Source of the DNA: Watersipora subatra
Taxonomy: Eukaryota > Bryozoa > Gymnolaemata > Cheilostomatida > Watersiporidae
DNA length: 64,000 nucleotides
Assembly (NCBI RefSeq): GCF_963576615.1
Contig: NC_088711.1
Coordinates: 25,080,182 to 25,144,181, forward strand
Direction: 5' to 3'
The first letter of the stretch is position 1. Every line of letters begins with the position of its first letter. The notes under the pieces are model-generated. The model was not told the origin of the DNA. It did no database searches and saw nothing but the letters and a program-made list of their open reading frames with translations. This document shows, in pieces, positions 1-30,680 of the stretch. The translations under genes and the position numbers were made by a program.

Positions 1-828
1 TCAGTCTGTTGAGTTATAGAGTAACTATGGTGATTTAAGTCAAAGGTGTGTTTCCAATAATTACAATGATATAATAAACACAAACGCAAACTGAACATAC
101 AATACCTTGAGATCGTGATCTGTTTCCTTTGCTTGCATCTACTAGTAAATATAACACAATGTGATCAAGGTAGAATGGTATTGATAGCAGATAACTGTTG
201 TAGCGCATTGTCACATTCTAGCCAAAAATTGACCATACTGTATGATAGCACATGATATACTGTATGTTGATATATGATATACTGTACTGTTTGTTAATAT
301 ATGATATATTCTATGTTATCACATGATATACTGTATGTTAATGCACAATATTCTGCATGTTAATATATAATATACTGCATGGCAATATAAGCTATATATT
401 ACTGTTTGTATATATGTTAATACTGCTGTTTGTATGTTAATACTTGATATACTGTATGTTGATATATAATATACTGTATGTTAGTATGTGATATACTGTA
501 TGTTAATATATGTTATACTGTACGCAATTATGCGATATACCGCTAACAACTGCCTCCTACACGGTTCATCACTCTATCTAAACACAAACACTGAGACAAG
601 CCGCGATGAATCTAAATTCTAAAGCATAGCTAATGATTGACAAGATTAAAAGTATGCCGTGTGACTGATTATCACTTTTCAACGTCCCTCAACCATGAAA
701 TTTTTTCATGCCTGTGGATAATATATCTACTTGTAACGGCAGTTGTAAAAAATTGCTTGGAGGAGTAGCTAGGTAGCAGAACGATTCAGGCGTCTTCATA
801 TTTTAAATGTTTCAAAGATCTGTAAGCC
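1..828. other. Sequence upstream of gene A
   Basis: Holds the AT-rich tandem repeat at 225-540. No convincing TATA box or upstream coding exon was recognised; the transcription start is unknown. Confidence 0.5.
225..540. repeat. Degenerate AT-rich tandem repeat
   Basis: Irregular units around gatatactgtatgttaatat upstream of gene A. Confidence 0.65.
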
Positions 829-20994
<20,166 letters not shown>

Positions 20995-21183
20995 TGCAAA
21001 CATATCAACTCACACCATCCCTTGTATGTAATAATTGCAACAACATATTCCTGACAAGAAATACTTTTTGAACTTCTAAGCAAATCTCTATGTTACTTTT
21101 TGCATTTTGTTAAAACATATTTTAACAGGATATCTAATCAGATAACTTACCATAAAGTATATTTTTCAGCCATCAAAAAGTAC

Positions 21184-21189
21184 AATAAA
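21184..21189 (+). promoter_or_regulatory. Probable poly(A) signal of gene A
   Basis: AATAAA 190 nt after the gene A stop codon, the first canonical signal downstream. Confidence 0.5.
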
Positions 21190-21909
21190 TTCAATATTTT
21201 GTTCTAAGTTTTAAGAATGGAAAGGTTGCCCATCATTAGTACAGACTATTTGCTTGACATTTCAACTCTGAAAGAGAAGTTGATACGAGAAAGATTGTAA
21301 GCCAGTAATTGATGCTGTCGACGTCAGCAGATTCCTCAGCTGACAAGGTTTCAGTTAGCACGATCAGTCTATCAGTGCTGAGAGTTGATTTTCTGTAGAT
21401 GGCTTCAATAGTCAACTCTAATCCCGGTTTTGTTATATGATTCTTTTGTGTAATAATAAATGTATTTATATAAGTACTGTACATCATTCGAGACACAATG
21501 AGCACTTCCTTATGGAGAGAGAAGGCTGTCACACTTATGGAATGTAAACATAGGCTAGAAGTGTATGTATTTGAAAGCACTACTCCCACACGCTTTTTTA
21601 CATAATTTCTAGTACTAAAAACTTCCTTCAAATTATCATCAGGCGCAACCTAATTAAAGATTTAATCTTACTTACGCTGTAGTGCCTATGGCCAGTTTAC
21701 AGGACTAATATCAAATAAATTTAAAGGTAACAATATGGGGTAAGGAGTTAATGTTGAGTCTCCACCTGTCAAGGTAGTCTTGTAACCATAAATAGAATTT
21801 AAGATAGTTCCACAGTTAGCTTCTCAGCAGTAGTCGTCATAAAAATGCCTCCGATTGAAATGAATTATACAGTGTAGATATTAAAGTAATACACAGTTAC
21901 CTATGTATA

Positions 21910-23160
21910 CGAGTATAACAGATATGTGAGTAATATACATGTACCTATGTATATGAGTATAAAAGATATGCGAGTAATATACATGTGCCTATGTATACAA
22001 GTATAACAGATATGTGAATAGTATACATGTACCTATTTATACGAGTATAACAGATATGTGAGTAATATACATGTACCTATGTATACGAGTATAACAGATA
22101 TATGAGTAATATACATGTACCTATGTATAAGAGTATAACAGATATGTGAGTAATATACATGTACCTATGTATACGAGTATAACAGATAGGCCTATGTGAG
22201 TAATATACATGTACCTATGTATACGAGTATAGCAGATATGTGAGTAATATACATGTACCTATGTATACGAGTATAACAGATATGTGAGTAATATACATGT
22301 ACCTATGTATACAAGTATTACAGATATGTGAGTAATATACATGTACCTATGTATACGAGTATAACAGATATATGAGTAATATACATGTATCTATGTATAC
22401 GAGTATAACAGATATGTGAGTAATATACATGTACCTATGTATACGAGTATAACAGATAGGCCTATGTGAGTAATATACATTTACCTATGTATACGAGTAT
22501 AGCAGATATGTGAGTAATATACATGTACCTATGTATACGAGTATAACAGATATGTGAGTAATATACATGTACCTATGTATACAAGTATTACAGATATGTT
22601 AGTAATATACATGTACCTATGTATATGAGTATAACAGATATGTGAGTAATATACATTTACATATGTATACGAGTATTACAGATATGTGAGTAATATACAT
22701 TTACCTATGTATACGAGTATAGCCGATATGTGAGTAATATACATGTACCTATGTATACGAGTATAACGGATATGTGAGTAATATACATGTACCTATGTAT
22801 ATGAGTATAACAGATATGTTAGTAATATACATGTGCCTATGTATACGAGTATAACAGATATGTAAGTAATATACATGTACCTATTTGTACGAGTGTAACA
22901 GATATGTGAGTAATACACATGTACCTATGTATACGAGTATAACGGATATGTGAGTAATATACATGTACCTATGTATATGAGTATAACAGATATGTGAGTA
23001 ATATACATGTGCCTATGTATACGAGTATAACAGATATGTGAGTAATATACATGTACCTATGTATACGAGTATAACAGATATGTGAGTAATATACATGTAC
23101 CTATGTATATGAGTATAACAGATATGTGAGTAATATATATATAACAGATATGTGAGTTAT
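21910..23160. repeat. 44-bp minisatellite, about 1.25 kb
   Basis: About 28 copies around gtataacagatatgtgagta and atatacatgtacctatgtat, 44 bp apart, with a few 50-bp variants containing an extra aggcct. It ends at the R4-like fragment. Confidence 0.92.
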
Positions 23161-23175
23161 ATATATATATATATA

Positions 23176-23571
23176 AAATTATTTCCTCACCCCGGATACC
23201 CCGTATGGGTGGTAAATCCTGCTCTAACTCGGGTCTCCTACCAGAGACCTGAGAGTTTGAGCACTCGCCTCAAGATCTTAGCTGTTCCCAATAGCGCACT
23301 TTTCTGCAACTCACCTGAGTTGATTGTTGTTGGTATTTGGGCAAGCCACATTTTATGCGCCGGTGTTATTGCGCCCAGTGCCCCAATGACTACTGGGATT
23401 ACAGTTGTTCTTACATTCCAGCATTTTTCAATTTCTTCTCCAAGAGGGAGATATTTCTCTACCTTTTCTTTTTCTTTGCTGGCTATATTGTAGTCATTGG
23501 GTACTGCTATATCTATTATAGTAGCTCTCTTGTTCTCCTTGTCTACCACCACTATATCTGGTTGGTTTGCT
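23176..23571 (-). mobile_element. R4/Dong-like retrotransposon, 5'-truncated fragment
   Basis: The last 104 codons of the endonuclease domain plus the 3' UTR, almost identical to 26536-26930. It is cut at codon QTDKH-proximal sequence and flanked on both sides by (TA)n, typical of incomplete reverse transcription. Confidence 0.85.
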
Positions 23572-23645
23572 ATATATATATATATATATATATAGATATA
23601 TATAGATATATATATATATATGTATATATATACATATACATATAA
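23572..23645. repeat. (TA)n-rich tract
   Basis: TA and TAGA simple repeat at the 5' truncation point of the R4-like fragment. Confidence 0.85.
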
Positions 23646-23699
23646 TAGTGGTGTGAATAGTCTTTACTATAATAATAAGCGCCATGTTCTCCGTTTGTC

Positions 23700-23830
23700 C
23701 AAAACTACCGCAAGAGAGTTAGGAAAAAGACCGATACATACAGGAAACTAACCCACATGTTCAGATTCCCAGCCAAGGGCACTACTGACTGCACCACTCG
23801 ATCACCTCGCTACAGCATGGAATAATTATG
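23700..23830 (-). repeat. tRNA-like fragment
   Basis: The minus strand reads gaggtgatcgagtggtgcag, resembling a tRNA D-arm, with gggaatctgaacatg about 35 bp on. Confidence 0.35.
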
Positions 23831-23881
23831 TGCACAGTTATTACACATGATGATCTCTCACGTCACACACAATTGCTGGCA

Positions 23882-24032
23882 CACTAGTATATATAATAGA
23901 TATGTGAGTAATATAATATATAAAATAAGTATGTACATAAGTGATGTGCGTATATAGTAGACGTGCGAGTAATATATACAAGAGATATGTAGGTAATACA
24001 TATAATAGATATGTGAGTAATATATATAGTAG
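23882..24032. repeat. Degenerate repeat related to the 44-bp satellite
   Basis: Spaced units of agatatgtgagtaatata, resembling part of the 21910 satellite. Confidence 0.6.
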
Positions 24033-24079
24033 TGTACAACTAGCTGACTGCCCACCATGGCAAGGGGAATAAAAAGTGG

Positions 24080-24450
24080 CTTATAACCATTACCTTACAT
24101 GCTACATTACCTATACATTACATTATCTGCCACTGTTTATATGCTGTTTTTAATACCATTCATCTAGGCTGTACTATAATGATAGCAGGGAATCCAGCTG
24201 CTAATCATTCCGTGTGACACAACACTGTTATGCTTAATTTAATCAATGTAATGACTATAGGCAAAATTAACCCATTGCATTGTGGGTAGCCATGTGGCTT
24301 AGTAGATAATTCTGCTTGCAGTCACAAAGTTCATGAGTTCTAATCCAGGATAAAGTTGATGTTTTTTCTTAGATTTAAATAACTCAACTGGACACACGAC
24401 AGACCAACCGACAAACATATCTTGCATATTTATATACATGTATATAAATA
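24080..24450 (+). repeat. tRNA-like SINE-type repeat
   Basis: Contains gtggcttagtagata (A-box-like, 24294) and gagttctaatcc (B-box-like, 24335), then aactggacacacgacagacc and a short TA-rich tail. Related units follow at 24453 and occur on the minus strand in gene B introns. Confidence 0.55.
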
Positions 24451-24452
24451 CT

Positions 24453-24960
<508 letters not shown>

Positions 24961-25772
24961 CAGTGAAACTCGGATAAATCGCCTTCGGATATATCGAACA
25001 CATGGTTAACTCGAATGGATTTGCTTGGTCCGTTCCCACGCAATGATAAATGGCTTTAGATAACTCGACCGAAACTACGTTAACTCGAACAGTTTTTTGC
25101 CAAACGGCTATCGAGACAGTTGTTACTATCGCTTTGAAATATCACTTTATTCCAAGCCATAGAGATAAACATCGACTTTTAGTAGTTCTTAAGCCTCGTT
25201 ATTACCAACATCAGCAAATATTTTCATTAACGACTTTTCTAAAGGTTTGCAAAAATCAAATTTTACCAAACATCCGCTTAGCGATAAGCCCTCCGAAAGC
25301 AAGAAAAGCGAGGTAAAATTTGAATAACTTTAAAGTAATATCGGTAAAATTAATTATGGGTTTTTAATAGTAAAGCAGTTTTGTAATAACTCACTTACTG
25401 CAAAATCGATTTTGGTTAAAACGCTCGGTAGAGAAATATGTATGTATTTTTTCTGAGCGTTTTAACCGCGATCAAGTTTTGCCAATTTTAATCCGAGAAC
25501 GTCCTGGCAGTCACATCACCTAAAACAACAAACAAATCTCAAGTGATAGAAAAATATCTATACTTTCTGATTAAAAATATTTAAAACTTCACACGAGAGA
25601 CCCTTTAACTTGCAACAAGCAATCTATGCTTTTGATTTATATATAGTTTATATATGTACATGTATCTACTGATAAATACGTGCACTTATGACTGTCCTGA
25701 TAACTTGAACGCTCTAATAACTCGAACACTTTTGCTCGGTTCCTTGAAGTTTGAGTTATCCATGTTTCACTG
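24961..25772. mobile_element. pogo/Tc1-like non-autonomous DNA transposon
   Basis: 812 bp starting CAGTGAAACTCGGATAA and ending TTATCCATGTTTCACTG as imperfect inverted repeats, with TA on both sides. Subterminal repeats of taactcgaac recur at both ends. No transposase ORF, so a MITE. Confidence 0.75.
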
Positions 25773-25779
25773 TATATAT

Positions 25780-26155
25780 ACTAGCTGTGCTACCCGGCGT
25801 TGCCAAGGTAATAAAAAAGTCTGGACAGAAAATTGATTTGTATTTAACATATAACAACATTTCCTATTCTAACTTTTAAACTACATATCATGAGAAAAGT
25901 GTTTTGTGTAGTTGAAATAAATTAAGAAAAAATAAAAATAACAGTAAAGGTTATAAAGCTTTGTCAAACAACCGCAACTTTCAAGCTATTAGCCTGGCGC
26001 ATTGCCAATAGAAAATTCCAATAAGCTGCTAGGCTTCTAATGAAGGTACTCCATGACATTGCGTCAGCATTGTTGTTCAGCTGCAGTTATTCTAATAATA
26101 GCTATAGCCGGAATACAGACAGACATACGGACATAATTTGAGAAGTATATATAGA
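25780..26155 (+). repeat. Dispersed repeat with CCCGGCGTTGCC end
   Basis: Starts ctagctgtgctacccggcgt followed by tgccaaggtaataaaaaagt, ends atagctatagccggaatac and ttgagaagtatatata. An inverted copy lies at 30010-30395, so the pair flanks the R4-like element, and a further copy starts at 51780. Confidence 0.75.
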
Positions 26156-26298
26156 TGTATATATATAATAAATAAGTGGTCAGGCCTGCTGCAAACAGCA
26201 CTCTACGCTCTAAAAAGTGTGGAGTGTTATAACTAACTAGAGTGTTGGAATAGGTTAATGTTACTTATCTTTCTTCCAGATTGATGTTTTACTTTGGG

Positions 26299-26341
26299 GT
26301 CACGACAGGTCTGTTTCATGCTGGTGCACTCTTCAGGTGAC
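26299..26341 (-). ncRNA. Hammerhead ribozyme, minus arm of a palindrome
   Basis: Inverted counterpart of the motif at 26405-26447: CTGAAGA (complement of 26330-26336), stem II GTGC-ACCA-GCAT with one G-U pair, GAAA, cleavage triplet GTC, and the same 5-bp stem I. Confidence 0.82.
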
Positions 26342-26404
26342 TTGTGTTAAAAATCAAGTGTGTTGTGTTGATTTTGACTTGTGTTGTGTTGATTTTTAAC
26401 ACAA

Positions 26405-26447
26405 GTCACCTGAAGAGTGCACTAGCACGAAACAGACCTGTCGTGAC
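26405..26447 (+). ncRNA. Hammerhead ribozyme, + arm of a palindrome
   Basis: Stem I GTCAC (26405-26409) pairs with GTGAC (26443-26447). Core CTGAAGA (26410-26416; the fifth core base is the variable one), stem II GTGC-ACTA-GCAC, GAAA (26429-26432), stem III CAG/CTG, cleavage triplet GTC ending at 26442. Confidence 0.85.
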
Positions 26448-26599
26448 CCCAGAGTAAAACATCAATCTGGAAGAAAGATAAGTAACATTAACCTATTCCA
26501 ACACTCTAGTTACAGTAGTTATATATATATATATAAAAAATTGTTTCCTCACCCCGGATACCCCGTATGGGTGGTAAATTCTGATCTAACTCGGGTCTC

Positions 26600-29440
26600 C
26601 TACCAAAGACCTGGGAGTTTGAGCACTCGCCTCAAGATCTTAGCTGTTCCCAATAGCGCACTTTTCTGCAACTCATCTGAGTTGATTGTTGTTGGTATTT
26701 GGGCAAGCCACATTTTATGCGCCGGTGTTATTGCGCCCAGTGCCCCAATGACTACTGGGATTACAGTTGTTCTTACATTCCAGCATTTTTCAATTTCTTC
26801 TCCAAGAGGGAGATATTTCTCTACCTTTTCTTTTTCTTTGCTGGCTATATTGTAGTCATTGGGTACTGCTATATCTATTATAGAAGCCCTCTTGTTCTCC
26901 TTGTCTACCACCACCATATCTGGTTGGTTTGCTAGGACATGTTTGTCAGTTTGAATGTAGAAGTCCCAGAGGATCTTAGCGCGGTCATTTTCATTGACCT
27001 TACCAAGAGCTTCCCACCAGTGTTGTGGTTTATTAAGGCCATACTCATCACATAGACTTCTATACACAACACCTGCGACATGATTATGTCGCTCAGTGTA
27101 TGCCTTCCCTGCTAGCTGCTTGCATCCACTGATGATGTGTTGGATGGTCTCAGGTGCATCTTTGCACAGTCTGCATCTAGGATCGTCTCTAGTGTGATAG
27201 ATTTTCGTTTGGAGTTGCCTTGTTGGGAGCACTTGCTCCTGGGCTGCCATGATTAGCGACTCTGTATTGGCCATTAGGTTTCCTTTGTTCAGCCACGTAT
27301 ATGTCTGGCGAAGATCGCCAACCTTAAATATTTGTTGGTGGTAAGCACCATGAAGAGGTTTCGTGTGCCAGTCAATTTCTTCATCATCAGGGCGTAGGTC
27401 CGTTGTAAGAGCAGCCGATTGAAATTCAGCTAGCAACTTATCTGAGATGGCCATGGAGGCTGCATATGCTTTGATGCTTTGCTCCTCCTCTTTCACTGTC
27501 TGCTGTACACTTTTGAGTCCCCTACCACCATCTTTCCTATCAAGATACAATCTAGTAGTATCAGATTTTGGGTGGAGTGCTCCATGCATGGTCAGCAGTT
27601 TACGAGTTGCTATATCTGTTTCTTTGATGGCTTCCTCAGTCCACTTTATTATGCCTGCTGGATATCTTATTACTGGCAGTGCGTAGGTATTTATTGTCAT
27701 GACTTGGTTTTTGGCATTGATTTGGCTCCGCAAGACCTGCTGAAGGCGTTTCTTGTATTCGGTAATGGCTTTGTGACGTACCTCGGCTTCGTGGTTGATG
27801 TTGCTTTGCATAATCCCCAAGTACTTGTACCCTTCTTCTATATCTTTGATGGTACCATTTGGCATTCTCAGGCCATCTGTGAGCATAGAATGGCCTTTCT
27901 TAAGAATTAGCCTTCCACATTTCTCAATACCGAAGGTCATTCCGATGTCCTTGCTGTATACCTGAGTGAGGTGTATTAGCGAATCAATGTCCCTTTCTTT
28001 GTTAGCGTACAGCTTGATGTCATCCATGTAGAAGAGGTGGTTTATCTTGGTACCACCCTTAAACTGGTACCCATATTGAGTCTCCTCCAGCATATTGCTT
28101 AGAGGGTTTAGGCATATGCAGAAGAGCAGCGGTGATAAGGAGTCACCTTGATAGATGCCTCGCTTAATTTGTACACTCGCCAGCTTTTTGCCATTAGCCT
28201 CCAGTTCCGTCTCCCATTTGATCATTGACATATTGATGAATGCCACAAGAGCAGGGTGAACATTGTACATACTGAGGCACTCAAGTATCCAACTATGGGG
28301 AATTGAGTCATAGGCCTTTTTGTAGTCAATCCAAGCCATGGCAAGATTGGTTTGCCTTCTCCTGCTGTTTTGACAGACCGTCCGATCCACCAGTAACTGA
28401 TGTTTAGCTCCTCGGGTGTTGCGCCCAATTCCTTTTTGAGCACTGGTCATATAGTGACTCATGTGCTCTTCCAGTTTGTCTGCAACTATTCCTGAGAGCA
28501 GTTTCCAAGTGGTAGGCAAGCACGTTATTGGTCGATAGTTTTTGGGAATCGGCCCCTGCTTTGGATCTTTTATCAGAAGTACAGTTCGTCCTTTGGTTAG
28601 CCATTCTGGATGGTCACCTTGTTCTATTAGGCATTCCATCTGCTTAGCCATTCTAGTGTGAAGTGATGTCAGTTTCTTTAACCAGAAAGCTTGAATCATG
28701 TCATGGCCAGGTGCTGCCCAGTTCTTCATACGCTGAACTCTGCACTTGATGTCCTCTTTGCTGATGGTGAGTTCTTGCTGAGCCACAGTGTGTTGATGGC
28801 TATCTTTAAGCCTCTTTAGCCAATTTGCAGTGGTGTTATGAGTAGTCTCTTTCTCCCAGATATCCTTCCAGAACTTTGAAGTGTTAGATCGGGGAGGCTC
28901 AGACATTGGCCTCTGCAGTTCACCTTTGAACTGGGAATACACTCTAGATGGATTATTGATGAACAGTTTGTTCATTCTCTTGTTGTCCCGCTCTTTGGTG
29001 TACCGCTTCAGTCGTGCCGAGAGTGCTACTCGCTGCTGTTTGGCAGATTCTAGAGCTTCTAATGTGGCTTCCCTTTTTGGACGCTCCAAACTGTGGTTAG
29101 ATCTCTCACTGAGCCTACTAACTTTCTTGCGCAAGTCCTTGATCTTATTTTGTAGCCTCAGCTGCCAGGATGGAATGGCTTGAAGCCTTGTTGGCAGTGG
29201 CTTAATATCCATCTCCTCCAAGATGACGGTTGCTGTACTGTAGATTAAGGCATTAGTCTCACTGATTGATCCAGTTGAGATCGACTCCAGTGCCAAGTTA
29301 ATGTCTTCTAACAGCTTCTTAGGTATGGCCATAATAACTCTTCGTAGTGGTATCCTGCTTCCGTAATCATTAGCAGCTGACATCTTGTTGATGATATTTT
29401 CCGCAAGCTCTCTCACCTTTGGGTCAAGGTCCAAGTGCAT
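26600..29440 (-). CDS. Retrotransposon RT plus restriction-like endonuclease, intact ORF
   Basis: 946 aa, no internal stop. Seen in order: a Lys/Arg-rich N-terminal region; finger motif KNYRPITCLPTTW; RT motif A in AWIDYKKAYDSIPHSWI; motif B QGDSLSPLLFCICLNPL; catalytic FYMDD (about residues 469-473); thumb YKYLGIMQ; a C-x2-C-x7-H-x4-C zinc motif (about 753-775, CRLCKD to HIISGC); then the endonuclease motif QPDMVVVDKENKR and DIAVPND (about 838-865). Known: reverse transcription primed at a nick made by the C-terminal nuclease. The copy looks young and may be competent except for the separated N-terminal ORF. A start upstream of the first Met is possible. Confidence 0.92.
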   Translation of the reverse strand: MHLDLDPKVRELAENIINKMSAANDYGSRIPLRRVIMAIPKKLLEDINLALESISTGSISETNALIYSTATVILEEMDIKPLPTRLQAIPSWQLRLQNKIKDLRKKVSRLSERSNHSLERPKREATLEALESAKQQRVALSARLKRYTKERDNKRMNKLFINNPSRVYSQFKGELQRPMSEPPRSNTSKFWKDIWEKETTHNTTANWLKRLKDSHQHTVAQQELTISKEDIKCRVQRMKNWAAPGHDMIQAFWLKKLTSLHTRMAKQMECLIEQGDHPEWLTKGRTVLLIKDPKQGPIPKNYRPITCLPTTWKLLSGIVADKLEEHMSHYMTSAQKGIGRNTRGAKHQLLVDRTVCQNSRRRQTNLAMAWIDYKKAYDSIPHSWILECLSMYNVHPALVAFINMSMIKWETELEANGKKLASVQIKRGIYQGDSLSPLLFCICLNPLSNMLEETQYGYQFKGGTKINHLFYMDDIKLYANKERDIDSLIHLTQVYSKDIGMTFGIEKCGRLILKKGHSMLTDGLRMPNGTIKDIEEGYKYLGIMQSNINHEAEVRHKAITEYKKRLQQVLRSQINAKNQVMTINTYALPVIRYPAGIIKWTEEAIKETDIATRKLLTMHGALHPKSDTTRLYLDRKDGGRGLKSVQQTVKEEEQSIKAYAASMAISDKLLAEFQSAALTTDLRPDDEEIDWHTKPLHGAYHQQIFKVGDLRQTYTWLNKGNLMANTESLIMAAQEQVLPTRQLQTKIYHTRDDPRCRLCKDAPETIQHIISGCKQLAGKAYTERHNHVAGVVYRSLCDEYGLNKPQHWWEALGKVNENDRAKILWDFYIQTDKHVLANQPDMVVVDKENKRASIIDIAVPNDYNIASKEKEKVEKYLPLGEEIEKCWNVRTTVIPVVIGALGAITPAHKMWLAQIPTTINSDELQKSALLGTAKILRRVLKLPGLW

Positions 29441-29608
29441 GTCTTCTTCAACCCGTGAGTCAACACATGATCGTGTATGCGTGACAGTGTGTGTTGATAT
29501 GCACTCGATGATCCTTGTTGGTTGAGGTTACTTGGGTGAACTGTTTCCTAATTTCATCTACCTCAAGTTCCGATATGAGGTGCCGCTTGATTATGTTACT
29601 CCTCTGAG

Positions 29609-29965
29609 CTACAATTGCTTAGCGGTTAGTGGCAATTCAGGGCGCATGTTTATCCACAGTTGACGCATCCTTCCCATGTAGCCCCACTTTTGAGGTTCAC
29701 TCATAAAGTAGCACTGCATGAGGTCCGTGTTATCAGTCCGAGTCCATTTCATCCGTTTTGAACCAGTAGCCCATTTTTCACTGCCTTGTCCTGGTTCAGC
29801 TACAGGCAGCGCGGACCTTGTTTGACCGGGCGACATCCGAGCCGGCATGGCTTTGGTTATTGCACTCATCATAGAGGTTGTAGACATTATACAAGCAAGG
29901 GTCTTGTCCAAGGACCAGAAGAAAAGTGCAATTGTTGGGGTTTGAACCGAGGACCTAATGATCAC
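29609..29965 (-). CDS. Retrotransposon N-terminal ORF, Myb-like
   Basis: 118-aa ORF upstream of the RT ORF. The segment KWATGSKRMKWTRTDNTDLM and WGYMGRMRQLWINM resembles the Myb-like DNA-binding N-terminus of related elements. It ends LTAKQL at a TAG, and homology appears to continue in the next frame (AQRSNIIKRHLIS). The + copy at 56218-56481 ends at the same codon. Confidence 0.6.
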   Translation of the reverse strand: MIIRSSVQTPTIALFFWSLDKTLACIMSTTSMMSAITKAMPARMSPGQTRSALPVAEPGQGSEKWATGSKRMKWTRTDNTDLMQCYFMSEPQKWGYMGRMRQLWINMRPELPLTAKQL

Positions 29966-30000
29966 GGTCCCGATACCTTACCAATTGCGCTATCTGTCCT
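29935..30000 (-). promoter_or_regulatory. tRNA-like head with pol III A and B boxes
   Basis: The minus strand reads AGGACAG, then TAGCGCAATTGGT (A-box-like) and GGTTCAAACCC (B-box-like) at tRNA-like spacing. It forms the 5' end of the R4-like element; a related head opens the copy at 56079. Confidence 0.6.
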
Positions 30001-30009
30001 ATATATATA

Positions 30010-30395
30010 TACATATATCTATATATATTTCTCAAAGTATGTCCGTATGTCTGTCTGCATTCCGGCTATAGCTATTATTAGAATAACTGCAGCTGGACAA
30101 CAATGCTGACGCAATGTCATGGAGTACCTTCATTAGAAGCCTAGCAGCTTACTGGAATTTTCGATTGGCAATGCGCCAGGCTAATAGCTTGAAAGTTACG
30201 GTTGTTTGACAAAGTTTTAAAACCTTTACCGTTGTTTTTATTTTTTCTTAATTTATTTCAACTACACAAAACACTTTTCTCATGATATGTAGTTTGAAAG
30301 TTAGAATGGGAAATGTGGTTATATGTTAAAAACAAATCAATTTTCTGTCCAGACTTTTTTATTACCTGGGCAACGCCGGGTAGCACAGCTAGAAT
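30010..30395 (-). repeat. Dispersed repeat with CCCGGCGTTGCC end, inverted copy
   Basis: Near-identical inverted counterpart of 25780-26155, ending tacctgggcaacgccgggta and gcacagctag. Confidence 0.75.
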
Positions 30396-30440
30396 TGCTT
30401 CAGAATAATCTAGTTGACTAGTTGAGTTTATGAATATTGG

Positions 30441-30680
30441 TACTCAAGGCATAATACTGACTGTTTATGAACACTAGTACTTAATGCACAACACTGACTG
30501 TTTATGAATACTGATACTCAAGGCACAACACTGACTGTTTATGAATACTGGTACTCAAGGCACAACACTGACTGTTTATGAATACTGACACTCAAGGCAC
30601 AACACTGACTGTTTATGAATACTGGTACTCAAGGCACAACACTGACTGTTTATGAATACTGACACTCAAGGCATAACACT
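30441..30680. repeat. 37-bp minisatellite
   Basis: Six to seven copies of ctgactgtttatgaatactg and gtactcaaggcacaaca. Confidence 0.88.

Larger units (their letters stand above)
26240..26512. mobile_element. Long palindrome of a hammerhead element
   Basis: Two arms of about 120 bp (26240-26365 and 26386-26512) are near-perfect inverted repeats around a short spacer of cttgtgttgtgttgattt units. Each arm holds one hammerhead in opposite orientation. A (TA)n tract follows. Confidence 0.75.
26536..30000 (-). mobile_element. R4/Dong-like non-LTR retrotransposon, full-length copy
   Basis: Minus-strand element of 3.46 kb bounded by TA-rich sequence at both ends. In order: tRNA-like head (29935-30000), N-terminal ORF (29609-29965), long RT/endonuclease ORF (26600-29440) and a 3' UTR ending in ggtgaggaaacaattttt. 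Known: R4/Dong-type elements have an RT followed by a CCHC finger and a restriction-like endonuclease and are often site-specific. Sited between genes A and B. Confidence 0.85.

Noticed and set aside
21910-23160. Regular repeats resembling a CRISPR array
   Set aside because: Head-to-tail 44-bp units without unique spacers, in a eukaryotic genome; a minisatellite.
25050-25316. 88-aa ORF as a transposase fragment
   Set aside because: Lies inside the pogo-like MITE, but no DDE or DNA-binding motif is visible.
29935-30000. A functional tRNA gene
   Set aside because: Box motifs are present but the acceptor and T stems do not pair convincingly; it is a tRNA-like head of the retrotransposon.
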